This document shows positions 32,091 to 40,772 of a DNA stretch of 43,536 nt, in pieces. The notes beneath the pieces were generated by a model that ran no database searches, was not told the origin of the DNA, and saw only the letters and a list, made by a program, of their open reading frames with translations. Numbering within the stretch: the first letter of the stretch is position 1; every line of letters starts with the position of its first letter. The position numbers were made by a program, and so were the translations under genes. Location: NCBI GenBank assembly GCA_014800685.1, contig JAAVFQ010000031.1, positions 1 to 43,536 of the forward strand, given 5' to 3'. This DNA comes from Bacteroidales bacterium. GTDB lineage: Bacteria > Bacteroidota > Bacteroidia > Bacteroidales > Muribaculaceae.

Positions 32091-33989
32091 TCAGTCTCTT
32101 TCCAGATAGGTTATGCCATAAAGGCCGGACTTATAATTATTTAGAAATTGGCGTCCCTCTTCCGGAGTGATAGCCCCCTTCTTCATGGATGCAGTGACCC
32201 ATGCTTCAAGATTGCGCACAAGTTTCTTGGGATTATATTCCACATATTCCAGCACTTCGGCCACAGGCTCTCCATCTACGATCTGCTCAATCTCGTAGCC
32301 ATCTTTTGTGAGTGATATATGCACGGCTGCGGTGTCTCCGAAGAGATTATGCAGGTCGCCGAGAATTTCCTGATAGGCTCCTACAAGGAAGACTGCGATA
32401 TAATAATGTTCTCCCTGTTTCAGAGCATGGACCGGAAGGGAATAGGAAGTGCCCTGAGGCGATACAAAATGATTGATCTTGCCGTCAGAATCGCAAGTGA
32501 TGTCCTGAATAGTGCAAAGTCTCGTAGGCTTTTCGTCAAGACGGGAGATAGGCATGATGGGGAACATCTGGTCTATGGCCCAGGCGTCAGGCAGCGACTG
32601 GAAGAGCGAGAAATTGCAGAAGTATTTTTCGGGAAGCATTCGGGCCACTTTTTTGAGTTCTTCGGGGGGATGCTTCATAGAGCGCGTCATGTCGTTGACA
32701 TCTCGCGCTACTGCCCAGAAGAGTTTCTCAATTGCTGCGCGTGTCTGCAGGTCGAGGAGTCCGAGAGAGAAAAGCTCAAGGGCCTCTTCGCGTATCTGGA
32801 GGGCATCATGCCAATCTTCAAACACTCTGGAGACATTGATTTTATCCCATATATTATAGAGCTCTCTCAGGAGTTCATGGGCATCTTCGGGGATGCTGTC
32901 ACTGTCGGTCCAGTTGGGGAGAGAGGTTGTCTCCAGCACCTCTATAATAAGCACGGAATGGTGAGCGGTGAGCGAGCGACCCGACTCGGTGATGATGTTC
33001 GGATGAGGGAGGTTGTTTTTCTGGCAGACGTCCACAAGGGCGGAGACAGAGTCGTTGACATACTCCTGGATGGAATAATTCATGGAGTTTTCGCCCGAAG
33101 AGGAGCGGGTGCCATCATAGTCCACACCCAGTCCGCCACCGATATCTACAAACTCTATGTTGTATCCCATCTTGGTAAGCTGCACATAGAACTGCATGGC
33201 CTCTCTGAGGGCAGTCTTTATGCGGCGTATTTTGGTGATTTGACTGCCGATGTGGAAATGAATGAATTTCAGGCAGTCTTCCATCTTATTCTTTTTAAGA
33301 TAATCCAGGGCATCAAGCAATTCGCTTGAGTTAAGTCCGAATTTGGAAACGTCGCCTCCGGATTCCTCCCATTTGCCGGAGCCGGAAGAGGAGAGTTTTA
33401 TCCGTATGCCGATATCGGGGCGCACGTTAAGACGCTTGGCCACGCTGGCGATGAGACGGAGTTCGTTGAGCTTTTCAACGACAAGGAAAATGCGACGTCC
33501 CATTTTGCGCGCAAGCAGAGCCAGTTCTATATAGTCTTCATCCTTATATCCATTGCAGACTATGAGTGAATTTTCGTGAGTGTTGACAGCAAGGATAGCG
33601 TGCAGTTCAGGTTTGGAGCCGGCTTCGAGTCCTATGTTGAATTTATTGCCGTGGCTCACAATCTCTTCCACAACCTGCCTCATCTGATTAACCTTAATGG
33701 GATAAACGATGAAGTTCTGCCCCTTATACTCATACTCTTCAGCCGCTTTCTTAAAGCATTTGGATATTTTTTCGATACGGTTATCCAGTATGTCCGGAAA
33801 TCTCAGGAGCATAGGAGCCGAGACATCCCTCAGCTTAAGATCGTTGATGACATCCACAAGATCTATGGGTGTGCAACCCGGCTTAGGGGTGACCTGAGCG
33901 TGTCCTTTGTCATTTATGGAGAAGTAACTGAGTCCCCAACCTCCGATGTTATATATCTCTTCGGAGTCTTCTATACGCCATTTTCTCAT
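32091..33989 (-). CDS. speA: Biosynthetic arginine decarboxylase
   Basis: A 632-residue fold-III PLP enzyme converting arginine to agmatine, the first step of putrescine/spermidine synthesis. The PLP lysine is Lys99 in FIVYPIKVNQ; HFHIGSQI, GGGLGVDYDG and TESGRSLTAHHSVL line the cofactor site; PDAWAIDQMFPIMPISRLDE and ITCDSDG complete the active site. The length matches E. coli SpeA. It lies 92 bp downstream of the short SSB gene; a hairpin (CCGGCAT/ATGCCGG, 34006-34031) occupies that gap. The nearby argR makes arginine-linked control worth testing. Confidence 0.95.
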   Translation of the reverse strand: MRKWRIEDSEEIYNIGGWGLSYFSINDKGHAQVTPKPGCTPIDLVDVINDLKLRDVSAPMLLRFPDILDNRIEKISKCFKKAAEEYEYKGQNFIVYPIKVNQMRQVVEEIVSHGNKFNIGLEAGSKPELHAILAVNTHENSLIVCNGYKDEDYIELALLARKMGRRIFLVVEKLNELRLIASVAKRLNVRPDIGIRIKLSSSGSGKWEESGGDVSKFGLNSSELLDALDYLKKNKMEDCLKFIHFHIGSQITKIRRIKTALREAMQFYVQLTKMGYNIEFVDIGGGLGVDYDGTRSSSGENSMNYSIQEYVNDSVSALVDVCQKNNLPHPNIITESGRSLTAHHSVLIIEVLETTSLPNWTDSDSIPEDAHELLRELYNIWDKINVSRVFEDWHDALQIREEALELFSLGLLDLQTRAAIEKLFWAVARDVNDMTRSMKHPPEELKKVARMLPEKYFCNFSLFQSLPDAWAIDQMFPIMPISRLDEKPTRLCTIQDITCDSDGKINHFVSPQGTSYSLPVHALKQGEHYYIAVFLVGAYQEILGDLHNLFGDTAAVHISLTKDGYEIEQIVDGEPVAEVLEYVEYNPKKLVRNLEAWVTASMKKGAITPEEGRQFLNNYKSGLYGITYLERD

Positions 33990-34005
33990 TAGTCAGTCAT
34001 GGTGC

Positions 34006-34031
34006 CCGGCATTTTTATTCCGTCATGCCGG
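34006..34031 (-). other. Hairpin in the speA leader region
   Basis: Perfect 7-bp arms CCGGCAT (34006-34012) and ATGCCGG (34025-34031) end 16 bp before the speA start on the minus strand. No T tract follows, so it is more likely a leader structure than a terminator. Confidence 0.3.
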
Positions 34032-34081
34032 CAATAAAGATTATTGTGATAAGTGTTTTAGTGGAAAATCTTCGTGAACCA

Positions 34082-34408
34082 TCAGGAAGATGAGCGTCCG
34101 AGAAGTTCGATTTTTTCTGCGTACACTTCCGTTATTTTCCTGATGATATGCATTTTATCTTCATACTCCCGAGTGCGTAGTTTCCCTTCCACATATAGGC
34201 GCGTGCCTTTGCGGATATAGCGTTCGGCCAGAGTGCCGAGGCGTCCGGCGGCCACTACGCGATGCCATTCGGTAGTCTCTATCTGAGTCTGAGCGTTTCG
34301 CTCATTGGTAGCCAGCGAAAAGACGGCCATCGCAAAATCCTTTTCCGGATAGCGCACTGCCGGGTCGCTGCCTACGTTTCCTAAGAGTATTACTTTATTG
34401 ACGCTCAT
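34082..34408 (-). CDS. Short single-stranded DNA-binding protein without acidic tail
   Basis: A 108-residue OB-fold protein of the SSB family: start MSVNKVILLGNVGSDPAVRY, core TEWHRVVAAGRLGTLAERYIRKGTRLYVEGKL, end EIELLGRSSS-like (AEKIELLGRSSS). It stops right after the OB fold: the disordered linker and acidic DDDLPF-type tip that recruit repair proteins are absent. It is therefore likely an accessory SSB, not the main replication SSB. It lies 30 bp downstream of the ArgC-like gene. Confidence 0.85.
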   Translation of the reverse strand: MSVNKVILLGNVGSDPAVRYPEKDFAMAVFSLATNERNAQTQIETTEWHRVVAAGRLGTLAERYIRKGTRLYVEGKLRTREYEDKMHIIRKITEVYAEKIELLGRSSS

Positions 34409-34438
34409 ATTTCTGTCAGAAATTCAAAATAAAGTTCC

Positions 34439-35380
34439 TCAGCGCGGGCCATTGGCCTTCAGAGCCAGCCCGGTGCGCTCGTGGAGTCCGAAAAGCAGGT
34501 TGAAGATATGGACGGCCTCACATGCTCCCCCGCGCATCGCTCCGTCAATCACGGCATCGATCTCAAGATTGTCGTCAGCCTGCTTCTGAAGCGAGATGAT
34601 ACACTTGTTGGTGCCTGTCACTTCATAGTCAGAGGGCGGCCTGCGGGTGATAAAGGTGAAGTTATGGTCATCATAAGCCTCCTCGTAAGCCTCAAGGATA
34701 TGAGGATAATCCAGGGCTACCGGCATGCTTATTTTGATTCTAAGAGCTTCCGCTTTGTCATCCTCTTTGAGAGTGAACCTCACATTTCCGTTATAGCTCA
34801 TCTGCACACCGCGTAGATGAGAGGTGACGCCGGCTGCCGTCATTTCAAGGCGTGAGGGGTCTATTCTGCCGGGAGGCGCCAGGAGAGTTATTTCGATGTT
34901 GCCGGTCAGCAGAAGCCGGCGTGCGAGCGGGAAGAGTGCTATGAGAGAGGCTGATTCTTCCGGATAGGGAAGATAGGCTCTGCGGGCACCTCTCACCAGA
35001 GGTTTGCGATAGATCTCGCTGAGTCCGAAGAGAAAGTTATTATTGAGGCTTTGCGGCGAACGGGTCAGGTCGATGATACGCAGTTCCGGATATGAATCCG
35101 GATTTTCCAGCAGAGCATCCACGGATGTCTCATGACTGGTTTTCGCCTCGGAATCTTCTGTGGTGCAGATGAAGATAGCATCGAGATCTTCAGGGTGGAG
35201 ACGGTCGGAAAATCTTATCCCGATTTCGCCTATAAGGCCGTAATGCACATCCTGTACCGGGAGGCCCTGACGTGTGTCAGAGAGTATCTCGCGAATCTCC
35301 ACGTCGGGGTGATTGACGAGAATGCGGAGTATCTCTCCGGCTTCCGGAGAAGTGCCTCCGGTGATTGCTGTCTTAATCAT
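34439..35380 (-). CDS. ArgC-like protein lacking the catalytic Cys and His (probable pseudoenzyme)
   Basis: A 313-residue homologue of N-acetyl-gamma-glutamyl-phosphate reductase. The N-terminus (MIKTAITGGTSPEAGEILRI, LVNHPDVEI) and the C-terminus (TNKCIISLQK, then DGAMRGGACEAVHIFNLLFG at 279-298) follow Bacteroidetes ArgC closely. However the active-site motif NPGCxxT is replaced by LPYPEES (137-143); none of the Cys residues (72, 260, 287) can stand in for it. The GAG/HxH catalytic-His region is also shortened and unrecognisable (about 167-200). ArgC activity is thus unlikely. The frame is intact with normal-looking codons, so it is not a simple decaying pseudogene. In-frame ATG at 35440 would overlap argR; 35380 matches the family start. 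Confidence 0.8.
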   Translation of the reverse strand: MIKTAITGGTSPEAGEILRILVNHPDVEIREILSDTRQGLPVQDVHYGLIGEIGIRFSDRLHPEDLDAIFICTTEDSEAKTSHETSVDALLENPDSYPELRIIDLTRSPQSLNNNFLFGLSEIYRKPLVRGARRAYLPYPEESASLIALFPLARRLLLTGNIEITLLAPPGRIDPSRLEMTAAGVTSHLRGVQMSYNGNVRFTLKEDDKAEALRIKISMPVALDYPHILEAYEEAYDDHNFTFITRRPPSDYEVTGTNKCIISLQKQADDNLEIDAVIDGAMRGGACEAVHIFNLLFGLHERTGLALKANGPR

Positions 35381-35417
35381 TATGATGGATATATAAAAGT
35401 AGGTATGAGGAGTAATA

Positions 35418-35942
35418 TCATCCTTTAGAGTCATTGGCATCAGTAATGCCTTCTGTCTCTTCTATGTGAAGTATTGAGGAGAAAATTTCCCTGGCTCTTG
35501 ATGGAGTGACGTCTTCCCTCAAGACGGCGAATATGGTGTCGGCACCGGGAATAGTGCCTAAGATTTCCGGACTTTTGGCAGAGTCTATGTCAAAGGCCAA
35601 TCCTGATGCATATCCGTTTCTGGTCTTGATTACAGCCATGTTGCCGGAAATGCTGAGCGAAAGAAAACCTCTCTGAAAATTAGCCTTCGGAGTCTGGCTG
35701 CCGCTGAGGAGTTTGTCTTTGAGGGAGTCGCTTTCAGGGAGCACATACATGGACAATCCCCTTTCGGTCGGGACCTTTATGGTGTTGAGCGTTCGCAAAT
35801 CACGCGACAATGTCCCCTGCGAGACTTCGCAGCCATTTTCAGCAAGAAGCTCTATGAGTTGCTCTTGGCTGCTTATGCATCTGTTTTTTATAAGACGCAC
35901 TATTAGCTCGATACGTCTCTGCCGATTGGAAATAGTCCTCAT
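35418..35942 (-). CDS. argR: ArgR family arginine repressor with altered ligand motif
   Basis: A 174-residue ArgR. The N-terminal winged helix has SSQEQLIELL and SQGTLSRDLRTLNTIKVP (41-58), the recognition helix with SRDL. The C-terminal oligomerisation domain has TRNGYASGLAFDID and EILGTIPGADTIFAV (127-140). In classical ArgR the ligand motif reads GTIAGDDTI and both Asp contact L-arginine; here the first is Ala134. Arginine response may be weakened or changed. The ATG overlaps the DUF151 gene's stop (TAATG), and the ArgC-like gene starts 37 bp downstream. Confidence 0.88.
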   Translation of the reverse strand: MRTISNRQRRIELIVRLIKNRCISSQEQLIELLAENGCEVSQGTLSRDLRTLNTIKVPTERGLSMYVLPESDSLKDKLLSGSQTPKANFQRGFLSLSISGNMAVIKTRNGYASGLAFDIDSAKSPEILGTIPGADTIFAVLREDVTPSRAREIFSSILHIEETEGITDANDSKG

Positions 35943-36550
35943 TATCTGACGTCGTTGTTTCGTCTGCGCTCTAATTCAGCTTTTATTCTGGCAGCTTCCT
36001 CATAGTTTTCGGCTTTTGCAGCTTCGGCCATGGCCTCTTCAAGCTGACTTTCAGTCATATCCGCGAGTCGGGCTTCGGAAAGGGATTCCTCATCAGGCTT
36101 GGCTGTCGCCGCGAAGGCCACACTTTCCGTCTCACTCTCGCCATGATCAAAGCCGGCTGAACGAAGGAGTTCGGCTGTGGTATAGATAGGGGCATCACAG
36201 CGGATAGCCATTGCTATGGCATCAGAGGAGCGGGCATCGATGGTTTGTTCGCTAATCCCATCGGTGAGCACAAGGTCGGCAGCAAAGACCCCATTGTCCA
36301 GCTGATGAATGAACACTTCTTTAAGCATTATATTGAAACTCTCCATGATGCTGAGGGTCATATCATGAGTCAGCGGACGGGGAGTGGCTATTTCCTGCAG
36401 CCGGCATTCTATGGCCTGAGCTTCCGGAAAGCCTATGATGATAGGGATGCGGCGGGTGCCACCTTTCTGCCTCAGAATGAGGGCGTAGACGCCGGATTCT
36501 ATCTGATTGTAGGTGATACCTAAAAGTTCAAGTCTTACCTTTTCTCCCAT
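35942..36550 (-). CDS. DUF151 bifunctional nuclease-like protein with UVR domain
   Basis: A 202-residue cytoplasmic protein. Residues about 5-140 are the DUF151 (BFN) domain: LELLGITYNQIESGVYALIL, IPIIIGFPEAQAIE and DARSSDAIAMAIRCDAPIY. Residues about 165-198 form a UVR (UvrB/C-type) helical hairpin, ESQLEEAMAEAAKAENYEEA. This combination is common in Bacteroidetes; plant homologues show nuclease activity, but the bacterial role is unsettled. It is coupled to argR by a one-base overlap. Confidence 0.85.
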   Translation of the reverse strand: MGEKVRLELLGITYNQIESGVYALILRQKGGTRRIPIIIGFPEAQAIECRLQEIATPRPLTHDMTLSIMESFNIMLKEVFIHQLDNGVFAADLVLTDGISEQTIDARSSDAIAMAIRCDAPIYTTAELLRSAGFDHGESETESVAFAATAKPDEESLSEARLADMTESQLEEAMAEAAKAENYEEAARIKAELERRRNNDVR

Positions 36551-36552
36551 AA

Positions 36553-36566
36553 TTAAGTAAGTTCTG
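36553..36566 (+). repeat. MITE-like repeat, solitary left tip (fragment E)
   Basis: TTAAGTAAGTTCT in the 36-bp gap between mnmA and the DUF151 gene matches only the first dozen bases of the repeat's left end. It may be a remnant or a chance match. Confidence 0.35.
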
Positions 36567-36586
36567 ATTGTCTTTAATATTCTCTG

Positions 36587-37768
36587 TCATTCCTTCGGGA
36601 GGGTGGAGTCTTCTCCGTCAGGAAGGTGTCTTTTAATTCTTTTCTTCTTACGCGGCAGGCTTATCATGCCTGAGCCCAGACATAGCTCACTGTCCTCTGT
36701 ATAGACAATGGCGAACTGTCCCGGAGCGATGCCCTGCACGTCTTCTTCCGACTCTATTACGTAGCTCCCGGCATCATTCAGGTGGCTGATTATGCCTTTG
36801 GTGAAGTCCGGAGTGTGCCTGGTCTTGAAGGTTATTCCAATCTTGTCGGGGGCGTCAGGACGTTCGAAGGGATTCTCTGTGATCCAGTGCATTTCTTCGA
36901 GGGTGATGATGCGTCCGTATTGTTTGCGCGTATCAAAGCCGTTTGAGACATAAATGACGTTGTCTCTTACGTTTTTCCGCACTACAAACCATGGCCCTCC
37001 GCTCAGTCCAAGACCTTTTCTCTGTCCTATGGTGTAGAACCAGAAGCCTCTGTGCTCACCGATTTTTCTGCCGGTCTCTATCTCTATGACCGCTCCGGGG
37101 CGTTCTCCGAGATGTCTCTTCAGGAAATCGTTGTAGTTTATCTTCCCGAGGAAGCATATTCCTTGCGAATCTTTGCGCTTGGCGTTGGGCAGATTAGCCT
37201 CCTGAGCCAACCTTCTCACTTCGCTTTTGGGCAAATCGCCGAGCGGAAACATGAGATGGCTCAGCTGGTCATAGCTTATTTGTGCCAGAAAGTCTGTCTG
37301 GTCCTTGACAGGATCGGCGGCTGTGGCGAGATAGAGTTTGCCGTCACGCTCTTTGATAGAGGCGTAATGTCCGGTGGCTGTCTTGTCAAATTCGTGTCCC
37401 CGTCTCTCTTCGAAATATCCGAATTTGATAATCTTGTTGCACATCATATCCGGATGTGGTGTGAGACCTTTGGCCACAGTCTTCAGAGTATAGTCCATCA
37501 CGTGGTCCCAATACTCATCGTGGAGAGGTATTATCTCAAGAGGGAGTCCGTATCTTGCAGCCAGAAGGGTGCAAATCTCTATGTCTTCGTCGGCGGAGCA
37601 GTCTCCTCGGCCGTCGTCCATGCCGATGCGTATGTAGAAGAGATGCAGATCGTGACCCTGATGATAAAGAGTGTCCACCACGACGGCGCTGTCCACGCCG
37701 CCGGAGACAAGCACGGCTATTTTCTTACGCTCTTCGGGCGGGAGCGGATTGCGTATCTCCTCTTTCAT
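36587..37768 (-). CDS. mnmA: tRNA-specific 2-thiouridylase MnmA
   Basis: A 393-residue enzyme that thiolates U34 of tRNA-Lys, -Glu and -Gln. The PP-loop is SGGVDS (22-27); the first catalytic Cys lies in [12 protein letters not shown] and the second in [20 protein letters not shown] and [11 protein letters not shown] complete the family set. The C-terminal tail is lysine- and arginine-rich. It overlaps the DoxX gene by four bases upstream. Confidence 0.96.
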   Translation of the reverse strand: MKEEIRNPLPPEERKKIAVLVSGGVDSAVVVDTLYHQGHDLHLFYIRIGMDDGRGDCSADEDIEICTLLAARYGLPLEIIPLHDEYWDHVMDYTLKTVAKGLTPHPDMMCNKIIKFGYFEERRGHEFDKTATGHYASIKERDGKLYLATAADPVKDQTDFLAQISYDQLSHLMFPLGDLPKSEVRRLAQEANLPNAKRKDSQGICFLGKINYNDFLKRHLGERPGAVIEIETGRKIGEHRGFWFYTIGQRKGLGLSGGPWFVVRKNVRDNVIYVSNGFDTRKQYGRIITLEEMHWITENPFERPDAPDKIGITFKTRHTPDFTKGIISHLNDAGSYVIESEEDVQGIAPGQFAIVYTEDSELCLGSGMISLPRKKKRIKRHLPDGEDSTLPKE

Positions 37769-38268
37769 ACCTCTTCAAGTTCTGATTCACTCTTGTCTGC
37801 AGTGTGTATGAAATGCAGCGAGAGGAAATAGTCTACAGATATCTTGCCCGGGCCCACAAGCAGCAGAAAGAAATATACGCCGAGAAACATCACCGGCAGA
37901 TAGCCCTGATGGGTGCATGAGTTGACAAACATGGCCGATGGGAGGTGTTGGTTAAGGATTTCGGCCTCTGAGAGTATCATGAGGATAAAGGGCGGAAGAG
38001 TCATCAGTCGGGTGAGAAATCCGGCCATGATGAAAAGTGAGCAGCCTATCTCTATTATGATGAGGAGAATAAGCGAGGTGGAAGACTCCATGCCGGGAAA
38101 TGATGTATAAGTGTCTACCGCCGCGTCAAAGTTCATCCACTCACGGACTCCGAACTGGAGAAGCATAAGCCCGATGAAAAGACGCAGAAAGAGTCGACCG
38201 AGATTGGTATAGCTATATCCGGTGGTTTTTATATAAATAGATTTAAGCAGTTCGGCTAATCTGTTCAT
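37765..38268 (-). CDS. DoxX family membrane protein
   Basis: A 167-residue inner-membrane protein with four hydrophobic segments. [42 protein letters not shown] and [20 protein letters not shown] match the DoxX pattern (quinol-oxidase subunit-like; in other bacteria linked to redox stress). The C-terminus is cytoplasmic and acidic. It overlaps mnmA by four bases. Exact role unknown. Confidence 0.75.
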   Translation of the reverse strand: MNRLAELLKSIYIKTTGYSYTNLGRLFLRLFIGLMLLQFGVREWMNFDAAVDTYTSFPGMESSTSLILLIIIEIGCSLFIMAGFLTRLMTLPPFILMILSEAEILNQHLPSAMFVNSCTHQGYLPVMFLGVYFFLLLVGPGKISVDYFLSLHFIHTADKSESELEEV

Positions 38269-38312
38269 TTCGAAGGTGTTTAAGGTGACTCCGGAGATGA
38301 GGAGGCTGATAG

Positions 38313-39212
38313 TTATTCTTTTACTCCCTCTATGGCAATGGCAGCGGCCCGTTCGGCTGATACATTCTTAGCCACAATCTTTCCTTCAGAGTCAAGCACA
38401 TAAAAAGTAGGGGAGTTCCTGACGTCGAGCAGATCATCTATTCCTTCCGACGATGCCACGAGCCAGCGGGAGGGATAGTCGGCCACTTCATCTTTCCATC
38501 CCTCTTCGGGAGAGACGACTATGAAAGCGATGCCCACTTTTTCGCTATCCACAAGAGTGCGCAGAGGCACGTTGGTCTCAAGGGTGAGTCTTGAGAAACG
38601 ACAATCTTCGCATGACGGGTCGCCAAATTCGATAATCGTCATCTTATGACGGGGAATGAAAAATCCGTTGCCTCCCTTGCGTTCTTCGATTTTGAAAGAG
38701 GGGAGCGTGGAGCCTGCGGCAGAGCGCTCCAGCTGAGCCAACTGGCTCTTCCAGCGCGCTTTGCGCAGAGCCGGGATTTTTTTATTGGAGACAGCGGCTT
38801 TGAGGAAAGGGATATAGACCTCATCGGAGAGAATGTCGGCGCGGCTGCCATAAAGATTGTCTTCGGCGGCCTTGGTCATCTGCGTCAGCAGAGCAGGGTT
38901 CTTTTTCAAGCGTTTCAGAAGATTCTCTATCGACTTGAAGACCACATCGCGGTCGGCAAACTGCATGGCTGAGACGTAGACAGAGAAAGCATCGTCGAGG
39001 GCATGCTGCGATATGGTGGTTGCCTTGACATCAAGCGGACTCCAGAAATTCTCCATAAGGAAGTTGGAACGGTCTTCAAGAGAAGCCATTTCCTCCGGGG
39101 CAGTCGGATATTCAAACAGAGGAGCGATGACGATTCTCTCCTGCGCCACAGTCGATGCAGAGGGTGAGAGGAGAGCCAGAAGGGTAGCAGCCGTAAGAAT
39201 TATTCGTTTCAT
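38313..39212 (-). CDS. Exported DUF5106-like/thioredoxin-like protein
   Basis: A 299-residue protein with a signal peptide (about 1-23). The N-terminal half (about 30-170) is a helical domain like DUF5106, with FLMENFWSPLDV. The C-terminal half is a thioredoxin fold whose active site is CEDC (201-204) in EFGDPSCEDCRFSR; SPTFYVLDSEGKIVAKN is the cis-Pro strand. It is probably a periplasmic thiol oxidoreductase. It overlaps the SGNH gene by four bases. The domain name is from memory. Confidence 0.75.
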   Translation of the reverse strand: MKRIILTAATLLALLSPSASTVAQERIVIAPLFEYPTAPEEMASLEDRSNFLMENFWSPLDVKATTISQHALDDAFSVYVSAMQFADRDVVFKSIENLLKRLKKNPALLTQMTKAAEDNLYGSRADILSDEVYIPFLKAAVSNKKIPALRKARWKSQLAQLERSAAGSTLPSFKIEERKGGNGFFIPRHKMTIIEFGDPSCEDCRFSRLTLETNVPLRTLVDSEKVGIAFIVVSPEEGWKDEVADYPSRWLVASSEGIDDLLDVRNSPTFYVLDSEGKIVAKNVSAERAAAIAIEGVKE

Positions 39213-39928
39213 CTTCTCTCTTTATTGGTTTTGTCAAGGGGCACAATCTCCACACCCTCGGTCACAAGGGGACGGATAAGGTCAATCCATGCCCGATAAC
39301 CCTCTCCGGTGAGATGAAGACCGTCATTGGTGAAATTGCGTTTCAGTTTGCCCGTGGCCGGATCTGCAAGTGCCGGCCAGAGGTCCACGTAGATTGCACC
39401 ATGCTCGTCAGCTATAGTTTTCAGCTTCTCGTTGAGCTGGGTGACGGTCTTTTCCTGGCCTTTAAGGTTCTTGTATCTGCCGAAATCATTATTTATGGGC
39501 ATCACCGACTGGATATAGAGCTGAGTCTCCGGCGACTGAGTGCGTATCTCCTGCACGAGTTTCTCGTATTCGGATGCGATTTTTCCTGCGCCGAGATTAT
39601 GGCTCACATCGTTAATGCCGATGAGAAGAAAAATCTTCTTAGGATGGCCGTCGGTGACCTGATGCAGACGGTCTCTAACACCGCTGATGACGTCGGCCGA
39701 GATGCCGCGATTCTTCACATTGGCCATATTGAGAAGCTCCTGCCATTCTCCGCCGTCAGTGATGGAATTTCCGAGAAAGACGATATCGTTCTCGTGCACG
39801 GGGAGTTTGTCAAACAGGCTGACCTTCTGCTCCCAATAGGCACTGCGCGCACAGGCCTGCAGGGGGAGAAAAAGTGAGCCGGCCAGCAAGAGGGCGGCCG
39901 GAAGTATGAAAGTTTTATTTGCCAGCAT
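39209..39928 (-). CDS. Secreted SGNH/GDSL hydrolase
   Basis: A 239-residue exported esterase (signal peptide about 1-27, with a Cys near its end in LPLQACARS that could be a lipobox variant). The four SGNH blocks are visible: nucleophile Ser55 in FLGNSITDGG, Gly in NRGISADV, Asn in LLIGINDVS and Asp/His in NDGLHLTGEGY. It resembles carbohydrate acetyl-esterases. It is encoded next to a BadF-type sugar kinase (14-bp overlap), so deacetylation of an amino sugar or glycan before uptake is a reasonable guess only. Confidence 0.85.
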   Translation of the reverse strand: MLANKTFILPAALLLAGSLFLPLQACARSAYWEQKVSLFDKLPVHENDIVFLGNSITDGGEWQELLNMANVKNRGISADVISGVRDRLHQVTDGHPKKIFLLIGINDVSHNLGAGKIASEYEKLVQEIRTQSPETQLYIQSVMPINNDFGRYKNLKGQEKTVTQLNEKLKTIADEHGAIYVDLWPALADPATGKLKRNFTNDGLHLTGEGYRAWIDLIRPLVTEGVEIVPLDKTNKERR

Positions 39929-40772
39929 TAATATGATAAGCTATCAGCCCCTCCATGGGGCCGTCTGTGATACTGTCTACGTCATATCCCTGCGCGGCTG
40001 CAGCCTCGCGGAGAATGTCGCTGAAATGGTAAGCTATTGAGCCGGTGAAGCTGACGGGAAGCGTATGCGCTCCCTCATACATGGCTATGTTTCTTTTGAC
40101 AAAGTGGGTGAACTCCTGATGCACGAGTGAATAGATATACGGATTCCACAGGTTTTCTTTCAGGAAGGGCACCAATGATGCCAGAAACTTGTTGGGCGCC
40201 GACGAGCGGTAGACTTTCTCAAGAATGTCTCCGAGCGAAAGGTTATATCTTGCCAGAAATTTCTCCCTTATGACTTCGGGGAGATGATTCTTGAAGGCGT
40301 CGGCCACCAGGCGCTTTCCGAGAGCCGCTCCGCTCCCTTCGTCTCCGAGAATATATCCGAGCGAGGGCACGTTGGTGGCAATCTGCTTTCCATCATAGAG
40401 GCAAGAGTTGCTTCCGGTGCCGAGAATGCATGCTATGCCCGGGGTGTCGGCAAAGAGGGAGCGTGCAGTGCCCAGCAGGTCGGAAGAGGCGGTAGCCTTA
40501 GCCTCCGGCCAGACACCGCGAAGAGCTTCTTCTATCTTCCCGCAGATGCGGGGAGTGGCACATCCTGCTCCGTAGAAATATATTTCTTCCGGAACATTCT
40601 CCTCGCCCAGACGCTTGCGGACGGCAGCGAAGGCGGAGGCCACTTCATCAGCATTAGCCAGAAGAGAATTCATCCCCTCCTCCACAAAGCGGGCAGTAGT
40701 CTTCCCGGAGGAATCTATCATCACCCATTCTACTTTGGTAGAGCCGGCGTCTGCTATTAAGGTTTTCTTCAT
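39915..40772 (-). CDS. BadF/BadG-type ATPase, N-acetylglucosamine kinase-like
   Basis: A 285-residue ASKHA-fold protein. The phosphate-1 loop is ADAGSTKVEW (7-16), followed by GMNSLLAN, GAGCATPR, the phosphate-2 loop CILGTGSNSCLYDG and GDEGSGAALGKRL, as in Bacteroidetes and eukaryotic N-acetylglucosamine kinases. It probably phosphorylates an amino sugar. It is the first gene of the long minus-strand train, with a strong promoter at 40954-40985 and a leader of about 175 nt. Confidence 0.82.
   Translation of the reverse strand: MKKTLIADAGSTKVEWVMIDSSGKTTARFVEEGMNSLLANADEVASAFAAVRKRLGEENVPEEIYFYGAGCATPRICGKIEEALRGVWPEAKATASSDLLGTARSLFADTPGIACILGTGSNSCLYDGKQIATNVPSLGYILGDEGSGAALGKRLVADAFKNHLPEVIREKFLARYNLSLGDILEKVYRSSAPNKFLASLVPFLKENLWNPYIYSLVHQEFTHFVKRNIAMYEGAHTLPVSFTGSIAYHFSDILREAAAAQGYDVDSITDGPMEGLIAYHINAGK

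Noticed and set aside
32319..33329. A 336-codon open frame on the plus strand opposite speA
   Set aside because: Antisense to well-conserved SpeA sequence, no domain recognised.
34439..35380. Calling the ArgC-like gene a functional argC
   Set aside because: The catalytic Cys motif and His region are missing, so a functional assignment by overall similarity alone would be misleading.
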